Source of the DNA: Morella rubra
Lineage: Eukaryota > Streptophyta > Magnoliopsida > Fagales > Myricaceae
Direction of reading: 5' to 3'
NCBI GenBank assembly: GCA_003952965.2
Contig: CM025853.1
Span: 14,288,068 to 14,352,067, forward strand
Length of the DNA: 64,000 nucleotides
The notes below the pieces were generated by a model. That model searched no databases and was not told the DNA's origin. It saw only the letters and a list, made by a program, of their open reading frames with translations. The position numbers and the translations under genes are program-made. Each line of letters starts with the position of its first letter. Position 1 is the stretch's first letter. Positions 11,471 through 24,400 of the stretch are shown one piece after another.

Positions 11471-12369
11471 GCAGTACCTTACTTAATTCAATGTAATAAA
11501 AGAATTATTTGCATTATATAAAGGCACAAGAGAATCAATAGCTCGGGAAACAATATAGTAGTTATTTCAATTCTATTAATATAGTAGTTATTTCCCAAAA
11601 AAGAAAAAAAAATAAAAGAAAAAGTAGTTGTTACCTTTCCTCGTTAAAACAAGCAAAACTGCTTATTCTGAACGTCAATTTCTTGGATGGGTTTGTTGTG
11701 GGCATGAACTATGAGGTTCGAACCCTACTGTTTGATTAATAAGGGAATGGTTTATTTCTCTTTGGGACAAAGCAAGTTACTCTAGTGCCAAGATTATGGA
11801 AAAGTGAAAATTTATATATATAATATAAATAAAGATGTTGTACGTTGATTGAAAATAGTAATTTCTTCAATGAAATTAGGATGGTGGCTATGATTAGTTG
11901 GTACTACTAAAACAGGTTGCAAGTGGTTTTGGATTGCACTAGAAAATCATTGGTATGATAGCACGTGTTTTTTGAATAGCACAAGGTCCACTCCAAGACG
12001 ACCGTTGACCTCGCGATTTCCCTCCGAATCCTACCTAATCAAAACCCAAACTTGAAATGGGATCAGCGTAAAGGTCTCTTACTGGTTTTTTTTTTGTAGT
12101 CATCTTGAAGGTTTCATCTTGAAGGTCTCTAAAGGAGGAACGAACAGATCAAAACCCCATCTAACCCAATATCAACACCCCCAAAAATCCAAGAGAAAAG
12201 GAAAGACCAAAACCAAGAGAAAAGGGAAACAAGAAAACAAACGAGAAGAGAAGTTGAGTGCTACCTTGATCTCCGACGAAAACTATCGGCAGCAGCTGAT
12301 TTCGAAAGAGAAAGAGCCGAAGGTTGAGTGGAGAGAGAGAGGGCCGAATTCGTGCTAGAGAGGAGGAGA

Positions 12370-12600
12370 GACTTGGAAGATTTATCTCACATTCACTGAG
12401 GGTATTCTAGTCATTTCAAGTGTAATAGAGGCACGTGTGACGCACGTGGACGAAAAATCGTCTCATTTGATGGAAAATTTAGACGGGGGGCGAAGATTGA
12501 CAGATTTTCAAAGATAAGGGTCTCAAATTGTTGGATTGAAAAATAAGGGTAGCAACTTGATTTTTACCGAAAGATAGGGGGCTAACTATGATTTTACCCC
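12370..12600. repeat. Candidate right terminus of the MULE
   Basis: Read inward from 12600 the sequence is GGGGTAAAATCATAGTTAG, then CCCCCTATC and a series of short phrases ending in an AATGAC..AGAATACCCTC block. This closely resembles in style the 190-bp inverted ends of the small MULE at 42810-43302 (GGGAAAAGTTATAGTTCGC...AAGATGTCCCTC). No matching inverted copy was found near 4 kb, so the assignment is tentative. Confidence 0.4.
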
Positions 12601-13479
12601 AAAATTAAATTGATCCAATACGAGCTTCCTCAACATTCTGAATAACAACCTAGTTGCAAGCGAACTCCAAATATCACTAAATCATGTCCTAATCAAGGTT
12701 TTGAACTTAGTTCATCAAGTACTAATAATCTCACTTAGTCACTAAGTACCCCCTAATGCACTACTAAGCAAAAGCAACTAGCATGCATGTTATGCTAAAA
12801 GCTCAAGGTATGACAGTTAGTCACGTTTGAACGCTTTTTTTTTATTTGTTAGGGAAATTTTAAGTTTTGCATTATGCAATATAAAAGCTGATCCAACATT
12901 GTCCAAACCGTCATCTTTTATAAAAAATAAAGAGCAATATCCAAGTCAATAGGGTCGGACTTTTGAAAACCTTTTGGCCACACATCATATCTACAAAGCT
13001 GCATGCCTGAAAGCTTTATATTAAACAATAACGTTGAAAGCTTTGTGCAGAACCAACAAGACAATGATACCCTAGAATCTTGAAATTAGTGAAAAATATA
13101 GCACAATCGAACCAAAATCCATCATTTGAAGAAAAGATTTCACAATATTCAGGAAGAGTTCAAGAGAGGGGAAACTTATATAAACCTTAATTACTGAATA
13201 TTTGGTACTAAAACGGTGAATCTTTGAGCAAATCAAGATGGAAAGAGTGTAGAACTAATTAATAATGAGTGGGTAAGATAACCCATTAAAGTTTCAGCTC
13301 ATAAAAGTCCTAAACACAAAAATCCATTCCCAAGCATAAACGGGTCCAACACATGGGACCACAAGCACATTGTTGAATAGACAATTGCACTAAGGGACAA
13401 TAATCATTAAACTAATAACCTTTGATTGCTGAAAGTAAGCTTGTGATGTGACTAAATTGGCTAGAATCACAGGAACTAA
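12601..13479. other. Intergenic, AT-rich
   Basis: I see no coding frame, RNA gene or recognisable repeat edge in this stretch. Confidence 0.4.
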
Positions 13480-13976
13480 GCAGCAAGATGTTTGGCGGTA
13501 CTTGGGTTTAGGCGACAATGAGGGGCTTAGATGAGAGGAGAGAGAGAGATGAGTGGTGAAAAGTGAAAGGGAAAATTAAAAACCCTAAGATAAAAGATGT
13601 GAATGTGAGAAAATTTACCTTATCATTATTTGAAGTTTCAGCATCTGAAGAATTTGACTCTATGTCAGAATCTGAAAGTGTCGTCTTCATAGCGTTCTTC
13701 CCTTTTGATTTCAAGGAAGTAGAACATTCAATTTTGAAGTGCCCAACTCTTTTGCACCGTGACATTGCAGCCCTTGTTCTTGCTTCTTTTTGAGCTCTCC
13801 CTTTTTTTGGTTTATCCCTTTGGTCATCGCTCTTCCAACTTGGTTTCTTAGAAGCTTTCGAAGTTAGATTTTTGGCCTTTCCAATTTCTGCCCTTCTTGA
13901 ACTTAAATGCTTTCCTAAATTTTTTAACAAACAAGGCCATGTCTTCTTCATCAAACATGTCATATTCAGAATCTGT
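13480..13976 (-). pseudogene. Ty1/copia gag fragment abutting an LTR
   Basis: The minus strand encodes a lysine-rich stretch with KKPSWKSDDQRDKPKKGRAQ, a CCHC-like remnant (VGHFKIEC) and an acidic serine-rich segment (SDSDIESNSSDAE), as in the C-terminal part of copia gag. It directly adjoins the truncated LTR at 13977 without the intervening primer-binding site or gag N-terminus. It is a broken piece of a copia element related to, but probably not the same as, the one at 13977-21417. Confidence 0.7.
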
Positions 13977-14402
13977 TCTCGGGAGACAGTACAATTTGTC
14001 GACATATAGTCTTCAATGTGTCGACACATTGAACACTTAGTCTAAAAATGCTGTCGACAGTGAATTTTTGCATTTTGGAGTTGGGCTCTCGGGTGTAGTG
14101 CAATGTGTCGACACATAATGTGTCGACACTTATAAGTGCTGGAGAGAAAAAACAGCACTTTAAAGTGTCCAATCCATTCCAAACTTCTTTAAACACCTAC
14201 AATATGAAAAATTGATCTTATCAACTTGTGTAATGGTGTTCAAGTACACTTAGAAATATTTTAGAGAGATAACCTCAATATTTGAAATAAATCTTTAGAA
14301 AAGTGGATTGACAATGTAAAATCTAAAATCCTTCAAAACTTAGAATTTTTGTTATCATCAAAATCAATTATGGATTGTTTGCAAAACAACCTTGGGCTAA
14401 CA
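13977..14402 (-). repeat. Truncated 3' LTR of the copia fossil
   Basis: The upper end is CTAACA at 14402 (minus: TGTTAG...). The sequence down to 13977 is closely similar to 20992-21417 of the 5' LTR, including CTGTCGACAGTG and ATGTGTCGACAC palindromes. It is about 426 bp against 1524 bp for the full LTR. A purine-rich tract (plus view ATCTCCCCCTTTTT, 14403-14416) adjoins it at the place expected for a polypurine tract. Confidence 0.85.
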
Positions 14403-14418
14403 ATCTCCCCCTTTTTGA

Positions 14419-16270
14419 TGATGACAAAACCATTTTAAAAAGACAATTTGCTAACAAATAGAAAAGCTCCCCCTGAGAACAAGCAGGAGTTTTTCATGAC
14501 ATTTTTAGCAAAAAGGACTTTGAGATTTTACAAAAATTTTGCAAGAGTTTCCTTTGTAAATGGAGGTTTCCCAAAATTTAAAAACAAGTAAGAACACTTC
14601 TATAACTTCCTCCAAACTTCCCAAACTTCCAATTTTCCAAACAGAACACAAGACTTCATATTGATACCAATTGAAAGTTAGGAATACTACCTGTAAAGCA
14701 AATCTCAACTGTCCACAATTAAGTGCAAAGAGATAAGCACTTTTCAAATCCCTTATAATCATCATTAGATAATCAATAGATATGAGCATAATCAAATAAT
14801 CCAATGGAGACATATAAATTACAGAGATATGCATAGATAAGGCAAGTCAAGTGATCAGCCAACATACAAAATGGAATATACTCAGTAAGAGCTAGAGAGT
14901 CAACATAATCACTTAAAACTTCTCCCCCTTTGGCATCATCAAAAATAGGATAAGGGGAGGTCAAGGGCAGCTGGCTAGATAGGTGGAGTCTTTGAAGTGG
15001 AGGTGGAAGGTTTAGATTTCTTGATAGCAGGAGGAGGATACTCAATCTCAAACTTCTTCAGCCAGCCCATCCAAGTCGTGGAAACCAATATGTCCATTTC
15101 ATTACATGAGGCCGAAGATTTCTATCAGCTTCCATATGCACCTATGTTGGAATGCGGAAACACATTTCTAGTCACATGGATGCTGTTGTTAACTTGATGC
15201 TTGAGACCCCTCATTTCCTTATCAAGAGCCCCAAAACGCTTTGTATGAACAACATGCAGCTTTTTGATATCTTCAAATCCCAGCTTCATACTTGTGGCAA
15301 TGTCCTTCATATTCTTACTCAATTTTCTTTGTTCCTCCTTGATTTCAGCAATTGAATCCTCAAGTTTACTTAGGTGAGGCTCACGAGAACTAGCAGCAGA
15401 AAATATGGAAGATAATCCAATCTGTAGTGAGAGAAAAGAAATAGGAGTTTGCTAACCCATAGGAGTCCTCGTTCCTGTGGAATTCTTTCAGTGTCAGCCT
15501 CTTTCTAATCCTCATCTTCTTCCTCAGAATCTGAAGCCCCTTCACCTCATTTTTGAGGTGTCACCACACCTTTCTTTACCCATTCTCCATCATCATTTGA
15601 ACAAAACCCATCAACCAAAGGTTTTTCTTGTTGTACTCCATGGAGTTTTTGGGTTTTTCTCTTACTTCCTCAATCATTCCAACCTTAAGAATATGAAACA
15701 TATGCGTGAAAAGCATCCCATAAGGAGCCCTTGCTTCTTCTTCTCAGTAGCAACCTTCATGTGATTAAGCATTAGATGACCAAGGTTCATACGAGTACGG
15801 GTAATGGAAATTTGTGAGGAAAAGAGAGAGTGGCACCGTTTGGGAAAGATGAAAGGTTTCTATGAGATCAAGAGAAGCAATAAGTGTTGACCCCTAGCCC
15901 TTTGTGAGTATTTATGTGCCACGCGGACCATTTTTAAAAAATTGTCAGATCGAAAGATGTGTTGACACATGGCTTGCAAAATGAATACATACAATGTTTT
16001 CACAAGGAGCAACTATGATTTTAAAAGAAATGCACAGAGAGCAACTTAAACACATATATAAGAGCATGTCCAATGCAATCATTAACACAATTAATATCAC
16101 AAATCAAGCACATATCACTAATTTAATCCAAAGGAAATCTCATTCCAATTTCTTGGGATAAAACCAAACCATTGAGTGCCAACAACAAACTTTTAACAAC
16201 AAGGAGATGAGATTATCTTGGGGAATAGGTCTATAGTCATTTATAGCAGTAAGATAGAGCCAATCATACC
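14419..16270 (-). other. Copia 3' region between pol and LTR
   Basis: This long region has no recognised protein family. Minus-strand pieces include a coiled-coil-like stretch (15322-15125, starting MSKNMKDIATSMKLGFEDIK) and a purine-rich phrase matching DDAKGGE near 14930. Extra coding sequence after pol, with several polypurine-like tracts, is typical of Sireviruses. What survives is degenerate. Confidence 0.5.
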
Positions 16271-16305
16271 TCGATATTGTTTGGTCTACATCCTTACCTT
16301 TCTCA

Positions 16306-19300
16306 TCATTTTTCATTTTGGGTTGATGGACTCATTGGTGTACCCATTGGTTTTGAGTTGTCCATCCCAAATCTTTTGAGTAGGTCTCTTGTGTATTTTG
16401 CTTGGTTAATGAAGATGCCCTCATGATTTTGTTTAATCTGAAGCCCGAGAAGGTAATTCAATTCTCCCATGAGATTCATCTCGAATTCACCTTTCATGAC
16501 TTTGGAAAATTCTTCACAAAGAGACTCATTAGTAGAACCAAAAATGATATCATCAACATATATTTGAACGATAAGCAATTCATTTTCCTTTTCCTTAATA
16601 AAGAGAGTGGTATCGATCATACCTCATGAAAGTCCATTTTCAATAAGGAACTCAACCGTCCATACCATGCTTAAGGTGCTTGCTTCAAGCCATATATGCT
16701 TTTGGGAGCTTGAACACATAGTGTGGTAGCTTTTCATCTACAAATTAGGAGGTTGTTCTACACACACTTCTTCAGAAAGATAACCATTAAGAAATGCACA
16801 TTTCACATTCATTTGAAATAATTTGAAATCATTAAACATGCAAAGGTAAGCAACATGAGAAAAGATTATAAATGAGCAACGGAAGCAAAAGTTTCATCAA
16901 AATCAATTCCCTCTTCTTGATTGTAACCTTGGGCTACTAATCTTGCCTTGTTCCTTACCACATCCCCAGATACATCCATTTTGTTTTGAAAATCTCATTT
17001 AGTACAAATAACTGGATGATCTTTGGGTCTAGGAACTAGATGTCATACCATATTTTTCTCAATCTGTTTTACTTCATCCTCCATGGCATGAATCAAACTT
17101 TAATCATCTTTTGCCTCAGAAATATTCTTTGGCTCAATTTGAGAAAGTAAGGCAAAATTACTAGCTTGATTATAAGAAGAGTGAGTTCTTACACCTTTCT
17201 CCACATTACCAATGACTTGATAGAGATTCTTTGAAAAATACATCATGAACATGATTCTTCAACAACTAATGTGTTTATTGAAAACAGGATAGGCTTTACT
17301 AGAGTTGAATAACCAAGAAAGATACCTTCATCTGCTTTTGCATCGAACTTACCCAAATTGTCCTTGTTGTTGTTGAGCATAAAGAATTTGCATCCGAAAC
17401 ATGAAATAACAATGTTGGGTTTTCTATCATTCCATAGCTCATAAGGAGTTTTCTTAAGAATATGCCTAAACATGCAACGGTTCATAACATAGACAACTTG
17501 TACTAATGCTTCAGCCCAGAAGTAATCAGGCAAGTTGTTTTCACATAGCAAGGTTCTAGCCATTTCTTCAAGAGTCCTATTCTTCCTCTATACAACACCA
17601 TTTTGTTGAGGAGTTCTAGGAGCCGAGAAGTTATGGTTAATGCCATTTTCACCACAAAACTTTTCAAAGGAGGAATTTTCAAATTCTTTCCATGATCACT
17701 CCTTATGCTAGAAATAGCAAAACATTTTTCATTTTGAATTCACTTGCTAAGTTTTTCAAAAGCATGAAAAGCCTCATCTTTATGAGCTAGGAATAGAACC
17801 CATGTGGATCTACTAAAATCATCAACAACAATAAAGCCATAACATTTGCCACCCAAACTCAGCGTTCGGGTTGGACCAAATAAGTCCATGTGTAGAAGTT
17901 GAAGTGACCTAGAAGTGGACATCACATTTTTGGGCTTAAAAGAGGTTTTGGTTTGTTTGCCTTTTTGACAAGCTGCACAAATTGTTTTTCTCAAAAGTAA
18001 GGTTAGGCAAACCCGAAACAAGATTCTTTTTGGCTAGTTTTGAAATCAAGTCCATGCTTGCATGAGCAAGCCTTCTATGCCACAACCAACTATCCTTGTC
18101 ATTTAGAGATGAAAGACATTTTATATTTCTTGAAGAAATGCTCTCTAAATGAACAGTGCACATGTTTTCAAATCTATGTCCAACAAACAAGGCTTTCTTG
18201 TTTTCAATGTCTTCAATAATACATATCGATTATTCAAATATGACTAGGCTTCCCTTATCACATACTTGACTTATGCTCAACAAGTTATGCTTCAAACAAT
18301 CAATAAATATAATATGTTCAATAGTAGGATTATGAGACATACCGACATTTTCAAAACCAATAGTCCTTCCTTTATCGATATCACCAAATGTAATTGATCC
18401 CTTTTCTTTTGGGCTAAGAGATTTGAACCAACTCTTATCCCCTGTCATGTGCTTGGAGCATCCACTATCAAGAACCCAATGTTCCTTGACTTCGATTGAC
18501 TTCAAGCACTCCTACAAAAAGAATCATGTCTTGCCTTTTGGTACCCAAATCTTTTTGGGTCCTTTGGTGTTAGAATTAATTTCTTTCATCCTGTCCTTTC
18601 GAATCCACACAAATTTAATGCCACTAGAAGATTTCTTTCTAGATGGACAAACATGTGATATATGACCAGATTTACCACAAAAGTTGCACAATGTAAATGA
18701 TGGAGATGATTTTGTGATCATATAAGAGTAAGATTTTTGATCATTGAAAGAATCATATCCAATGCCACTTTTGTTGAAGCAACACCTTTGAGAACCAAGA
18801 AGAATGTCAAGGTTTTTCTTTCCTTGAGTAAATCTTGCAAGATCATTTGTAAGAGAGTCAACTTTCACTTTCAAGGTGTCATTTTCAACAATCAAAATAC
18901 TTGACTCACTTTGCAAAGGTTTTTCATTTTCTTTTGTTGTCCTTGCAAGATCATCTCTAAGAGATATGACTTGACTTTTCAAAGTATCATTCTCTTTTAC
19001 AATATTTCAAAATTCTTTTTGAGAGAACAATATTTTGAAAATATTCTTTTTAGTTCAAGGTATTGTTCATCAAACGCATCTTGCAATTCATCAAATGAGA
19101 AGGAATAAATTAAAGAGTCTTGTACCTCATCTTCATCTTCCTTTGCCATGAAGCATAGTTTGCAACTTCTTCATCACTAGAGCATGAGGCTTTCAAGGCA
19201 ATGCTTCTTTTTCCTTTTCCTTCATCCTCATCTCCCTTTACTTGATTCATCTCATGTGTCATGAGAGATCCCATGAGCTCATCCAAAGAAAGCTTTGTCA

Positions 19301-19703
19301 AGTCTTTGGCTTCTTGAATGGCAGTGACCTTGGGTTCCCAAGCTTTTGGTAAACACCTAAGAATCTTTCTCACCATTTCAACATTAGTGTATTCTTTACC
19401 AAGAGATTTAAGACCATTTATAATATCGGTAAAGCGAGTAAACATAGATGAGATATTTTCATAGGGTTTCATTTTAAAAAGCTCATAACTATGAACAAGC
19501 ATACTAATCTTGTTTTCTTTAACTTGATTCGTACCTTCATGGGCTACTTGAAGTTTGTCCCAAATTTGTTTTGCGGTATCACAACCGGAAACACGATTAA
19601 ATTCATTTGAATCAAGTGCACAATATAACACATTCATAGCTTTAGAGTTCAAGGACATAAGTTTTAAATCATCATCATCCCAATCTTTTTCATCTTTCAA
19701 CAT
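16306..19703 (-). pseudogene. Copia gag-pol remnant
   Basis: From high to low coordinates on the minus strand: a gag domain (19703-19110; AKQIWDKLQVAHEGTNQVKE, LTKLSLDELMGSL), a CCHC knuckle (CNFCGKSGHISHVC, near 18680), a protease-type motif (WVLDSGCSKHMTGD), an integrase N-terminus (LWHRRLAHASM) and a core (LLHMDLFGPTRT, FVVDDFSR-like). Further along are WAEALVQVVYVMNRC and PYELWNDRKPN. Reverse transcriptase survives with IYVDDIIFGSTN (near 16550) and LNYLLGLQIKQ. The parts are in normal copia order (protease, integrase, RT), but the frame is broken many times and parts of RT and RNase H are absent. Confidence 0.85.
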
Positions 19704-19879
19704 ACCTTCTTTGTCTCTAGGAAATTTAGGACCATTTGAGATAACTCTCCATCCTTGGATGTAAATCCTTCCTAATAGTTATAACAAGTCCCATTGAACA
19801 AAGGTGGTCTATTTGTAGATTGACCTTCAGCTAAAGAGGTACTAACAAGGGTTGTCATAGATAAAGATATTAAACCTCA

Positions 19880-19891
19880 GCTCTGATACCA
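19880..19891 (-). other. Primer-binding site, initiator tRNA-Met type
   Basis: The minus strand reads TGGTATCAGAGC two bases after the end of the 5' LTR. This is the complement of the 3' end of plant initiator tRNA-Met and the standard priming site of plant copia elements. It fixes the polarity of the fossil and the LTR boundary at 19894. Confidence 0.9.
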
Positions 19892-19893
19892 AT

Positions 19894-21417
19894 TGTGAGT
19901 CTAAATAACAACCCAAGAGGGGGGGTGAATTGGGTTTATCAAAAATTGTCCTTTTTAATAAAAACCCAGATCTGGAAAAATACCCTAACAAATAAAATGC
20001 AGATCTGAATGTGTTAATGCTAAGCAAAATATAACAATAAATAAAGAATAAAGCATAAATCTCCACAAGTATGAATATGTACTGAAACGTAAGAGAGATA
20101 GAGTTAGAGAGATGACACCGTAATTTTAGGTGGTTCGGCCAACACTTGCCTACGTCCACCCCCAAGGCTATTGACTTCCTTGGGCTTCCTTCACTATTCT
20201 CCAAATAGCAAATACACCTTAGCTTCCGGGTGCTAAGGAACCTTTACAAAGCATTTTTCGAGCTCACGCTTCAACTCTCTCACAAATCCCAAAACCCAAG
20301 GGATTTCTTCTACTCTCACAAGTAGGACAAGTGTTTAAGTGTTGTTTTCCCAACACTAAAATATTTTACAATAGATGGGTACAATGAATAATGGCTCTCT
20401 AAGCCGAATATGCAAGTGGAAAGCTCACAACGTGTGGAATGGCTCTCTAAGCCAAATCAGCAAGTGAAAAGCTCAATAGAGTGCAAGAAGACAAGATTAT
20501 CAAAGGAAATCTAAAGTTTGGAAGTGTGAGCACAAGCCTTTTTGGTAGATGCGGTTTTCCCTCTTCTTCAAAGCACTTTCTCTCTCTAGAAGTTAGGGCA
20601 AGAGTAATAGCAAGTGTTTTCCCTCTTCTTCAATAAATTTCTCTCCCTTTGAAGGCAAAGTCGTCAATGACGAGCAAGAGGAGAAGTTTTGACAATGAGA
20701 GCTCTGGACTTGAAGGAATCAGCAAATGGATTTCTTTGGATCTTGGCTTTTTCTCTCTCTAGATGTTGCGATGATGATCGAGCTGCTCCTTCTCTCTCCA
20801 TCTCGTTCTTCTTATAGCCCCTAGGTCTTCAACGGTCATCAAGTGGCTTCATTTTACCGTTGGAGGGGTTTAAAAGACTTTTTGAAACATTTTGGATGAT
20901 CTGGCGTCGTTTCCAGGATATCTGCAATTTCGCACTATGTGTCGACACATTGTCTTCTATGTGTCGACACCATGTTTTCATCTCTCGGGAGACAGTGCAA
21001 TGTGTCGACACATAGTCTTCAATGTGTCGACACATTGAACACTTAGTCTGAAAATGCTGTCGACAGTGAATTTTTGCATTTTGGAGTTGGGCTCTCGGGT
21101 GTAAGTGCAATGTGTCGACACTATGATGCAATGTGTCGACACTTATAAGTGCTGGAGAGAAAAAACAACAACTTTAAAGCATCCAATCCATTCCAAACTT
21201 CTTTAAACACCTACAATATGAAAAATTGATCTTATCAACTTGTGTAATGGTGTTCAAGTACACTTAGAAATATTTTAGAGAGATAACCTCAATCCTTTGA
21301 AATAAATCTTAGAAAATAGTGGATTGACAATGTAAAATCTAAAATCCTTCAAAACTTAGAATTTTTGTTATCATCAAAATCAATTATGAATTGTTTGCAA
21401 AACAACTTGGGCTAACA
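19894..21417 (-). repeat. 5' LTR of the copia fossil (1524 bp)
   Basis: The minus strand starts TGTTAGCCCAAG at 21417 and ends GACTCACA at 19894, two bases before the primer-binding site. Seven GTCGAC-centred palindromes (mostly ATGTGTCGACAC) cluster at about 20935-21145. The last 60 bases contain CCCAATTCACCCCCC, also seen in the solo LTR at 45094-46374, so the two are related families. Confidence 0.9.
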
Positions 21418-24400
21418 CTTTCATATTGTAATGAGGAGCAAAAGACTTTGGTTGGAAGGTTGCAGGAGAAGACGTGTCATTCTGGGAGAGCATATTTTTC
21501 ATTTTGAGGAGATACTCTTGTTGCTTTTCTAGATCAACAATTTGAGCAACTACATCAAACAGAAAATCTTCAATTTTGGTAAGGAAAAATATCTTTTTGC
21601 AGGTACATGCATTGTTGGCACAATCACAGATTTGTACAGTATCTGTTTCTGAAGAAGAAGAGAAAGAAGGTGAGGCGGATGATGAATCCTCATCTATCTG
21701 CTGTATGAAGAGATCATCATCAAAGGCAATTGTTTTGTTGTTAAGAAACAAGGTAAATAACTTTTCTTTGATTTATTTTTTAATAAGACATTTAGAAGCA
21801 AAATGCCCTAGCTTGCTACATCACCAACAAATATTTATATTTTTTGAAAAAGATTTGGTCGGCTTTTTGGTGGCCTTGAAAGGCTTTGAGGTGGATGGAG
21901 GATATTTTTTCCTAAAAATATTTTCTAAAGGATTTTTTGTAAGGGTATGGTCTCCAAGAATTTTTATCAAAATGTTTTCTCCGTTTAGATGGAGGAAGGA
22001 GAGGCCCATATTGTTCACAAAAAGGTTCCTAACTCTCGACGATTGTTTTTCTTGTCAAGTTCTAAAGCATTTTTAAGTCTTAGGTCATTGCAAATCCATA
22101 ATCTAGTTTTATTAACTGTGTTAATGATATCTCCATAGGTTAGGGTATCACAATGGACAAGTCCATCAGTTTCAGTTAGATTGAGTCAGACCTTTTTGGC
22201 AAAGTAATAGGGTAGACCCGCAATGAATTTTTCTTTCCAAAAGGGTTGATCACAATCATCCCTATGAAGTACTTTGGAAAGAAAGGAATCCTTATACCAC
22301 TTGAAATCAGATAGAGTTGGACATTTTATATTGACTAAAAAGTCTTTGACTCTATCCTTATGTTGAGAAGGATAACCAATGAAGTTTTCGATAATAGAGT
22401 AAATGAGGGTATTGATAGAATCCAAGATGGTCTGTCCATTTTCTAAGATGGTATCACCATGAGAGTCAGTTTTGATAGAGGTGAAAATCCATTGTTTATC
22501 AACTTGGGAGAGATAATGGTCCCACCAATTTTTTAGTTGACTGGTGAATCTAGCAACCAGACAATTAACGACCTGTTGATTGCTCCAATTGGATTTTCTC
22601 AACACATTAGTACACATAGTCATCTCATGAAGGATATTGAGAATTTCATATTCTAAAATTTCATCAGTATTCCATTCATATAGAGCATCTAGGGAATAAG
22701 AGGAGGTGGTGAAAAGATGGCATTCTTTAAACTGTAAATCAGGAGGTGTTGGTCTGGGGTAGTAATTTCGGGTAACTTTGTAAGACCTAGTTTCTGTAGG
22801 TGTAGCTTTTCGGGCAATCTTATTGATATTTAGGTCTTGGAATTATTTTTCAAGATTAGAAATTCCATCATCAGAGTTTTGGTCAGATAGGTTTGATTTT
22901 GATATATTAGCCTTACTTAACACATTGATTCTCTTCATAAAGGAAAAAGGAAGAGAGGAATTAGAAGGAAGGGATGAAGATGAGTGAGAATAATGATTTA
23001 GGTTCGATTTTGATAATGTATCATTGATCTTATCAAGGAGATCATCAGTTTTCTCAGAAGTCTGTTGTTTGGTAAAAGGAGGCATACTTGGAAGTTCATG
23101 GGGAATGAAGAGTGGAGTTTTGATAAAGGGAGCATGGGAGAGAGAAGGGGGTCTCATAAGGTTTTCAAGTTTTTGGATATGGGCTCCTTTTCGGAGAAGA
23201 TAATTATTCGTATAGTTATTTTGTTGGATGATATTATCAAAGTTTTTATCATCATTACTGGAGGAATTATCTTGAAAGGAGTTGCAAAAAAAATCTTTAC
23301 TGTTATTTTATAAAATAATGATTTCAGAAGGAGGGTAATATTCAAAAACTTTTTTTCCTTTTTTAGCTGTGATCCAGGGCACTTCACAGGTGAGAACATT
23401 TACAGAAAAACAAAGATTCAAACCAGGCAAAGAAGGGAACATGGGTTTTATTTTGAATCATATAATCATAATAAGCATTTATAATAACAGCTTGCTCATC
23501 TTGATTATAGATGGTGAGAAACCATGTTCTTTTTTCATAATTCTCAAAAGATTGAAAATCTCTTCTAAGTCTATCTTTATTTAAAACAAAATATTTTTCC
23601 AAAACATTTATAGAGTGAGAATTTTGTAAAGAAAATGCCTTAGACTGTGTCGGGGAGGTTTTATATTTAGGAAGAGAAGGTTGGGTTGTATAAAGTGGGA
23701 TTTGGATGGAAGATTTTATTTTTGTCTCAACAATTTCATGGAACCTTTGTTCTAGAGGTTGTTGAAATCTGCTAGGAGGGATGGATCAGGGTATGTAGGA
23801 AGAGGAAGATGAAAAGGATGGGTTAAAAGAGGGCATAACAGATCTAAAGCTGGATCTGGAGTCTACAAATCTGCATCTATTATCAAATAACATAATAGAT
23901 CCATCAGGATTTTAGTCAAAATATTCAATTTTTTTTTATTCTTCTTTTTATTAAGAGGGACAACTATAGGTAGTTGTCATTGTTAGAAAAGGCGATACTA
24001 TCCCAAGTAATCATCTTAGGAATGGTGACACTGGCAAATTCATTACTAATTTAGAGAAGAAGGGTAGTACCTTGAGATGGAGATACCTTAGATTGAGGGT
24101 CTAAAGTGGTTTTCATCAGTTTATAATGTAATTAATAAACAATGGCTAGGTATTGAGCACCTTCCATCATGTCATATTCTAAGGATTTATGTTAAGAATC
24201 AAGGAATGAAGAATAGTAAGTCAGAAAGAGAAATTAGGGGGAAGCAAGGATGGCTGTTAAAGTAGACCGGTCCTTGATGCAAGGATGATTCCATAATTCC
24301 AAGCAATGAGTTATGGAATTGGTTATGTCAACCGTCTCTTAGACAGAAAGGATGGATGCATTGAGACCTTGTCTAGTCAAAGGGGTGGCAGCCACTTGGA

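Larger units (their letters stand above)
4603..12600. mobile_element. MuDR-type Mutator-like element with two convergent genes
   Basis: The unit contains a multi-exon MuDR-class transposase gene on the plus strand (4603-9853) and an intact GRF-zinc-finger gene on the minus strand (11470-10600). The two genes converge on a 750-bp spacer. A sequence with MULE-type terminal character ends at 12600. The left terminus was not found, so the left limit given is simply the start codon. Convergent paired genes are the arrangement known from maize MuDR (mudrA and mudrB), but the second gene here is not recognisably mudrB. A solo LTR (8428-9713) sits inside the element. The transposase is damaged, so the copy is unlikely to move on its own. 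Confidence 0.6.
13977..21417 (-). mobile_element. Ty1/copia (Sirevirus-like) retrotransposon fossil
   Basis: On the minus strand the order is 5' LTR (21417-19894), a primer-binding site for initiator tRNA-Met, gag, protease, integrase, a reverse-transcriptase remnant, a long 3' region with polypurine-like tracts, a polypurine tract and a truncated 3' LTR (14402-13977). The long region between pol and the 3' LTR and the repeated palindromes in the LTR fit the Sirevirus group. It is broken in many places, parts of pol are missing, and the copy looks old. Confidence 0.85.

Noticed and set aside
12119-12358. Lysine-rich frame of 79 codons near the MULE right end
   Set aside because: It lies in a purine-rich stretch running into the candidate terminal repeat; no homology or splice context supports it.
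21576-22076. 166-codon plus-strand frame
   Set aside because: It is antisense to the knuckle and acidic part of the pararetrovirus fragment, where the minus strand shows family motifs.
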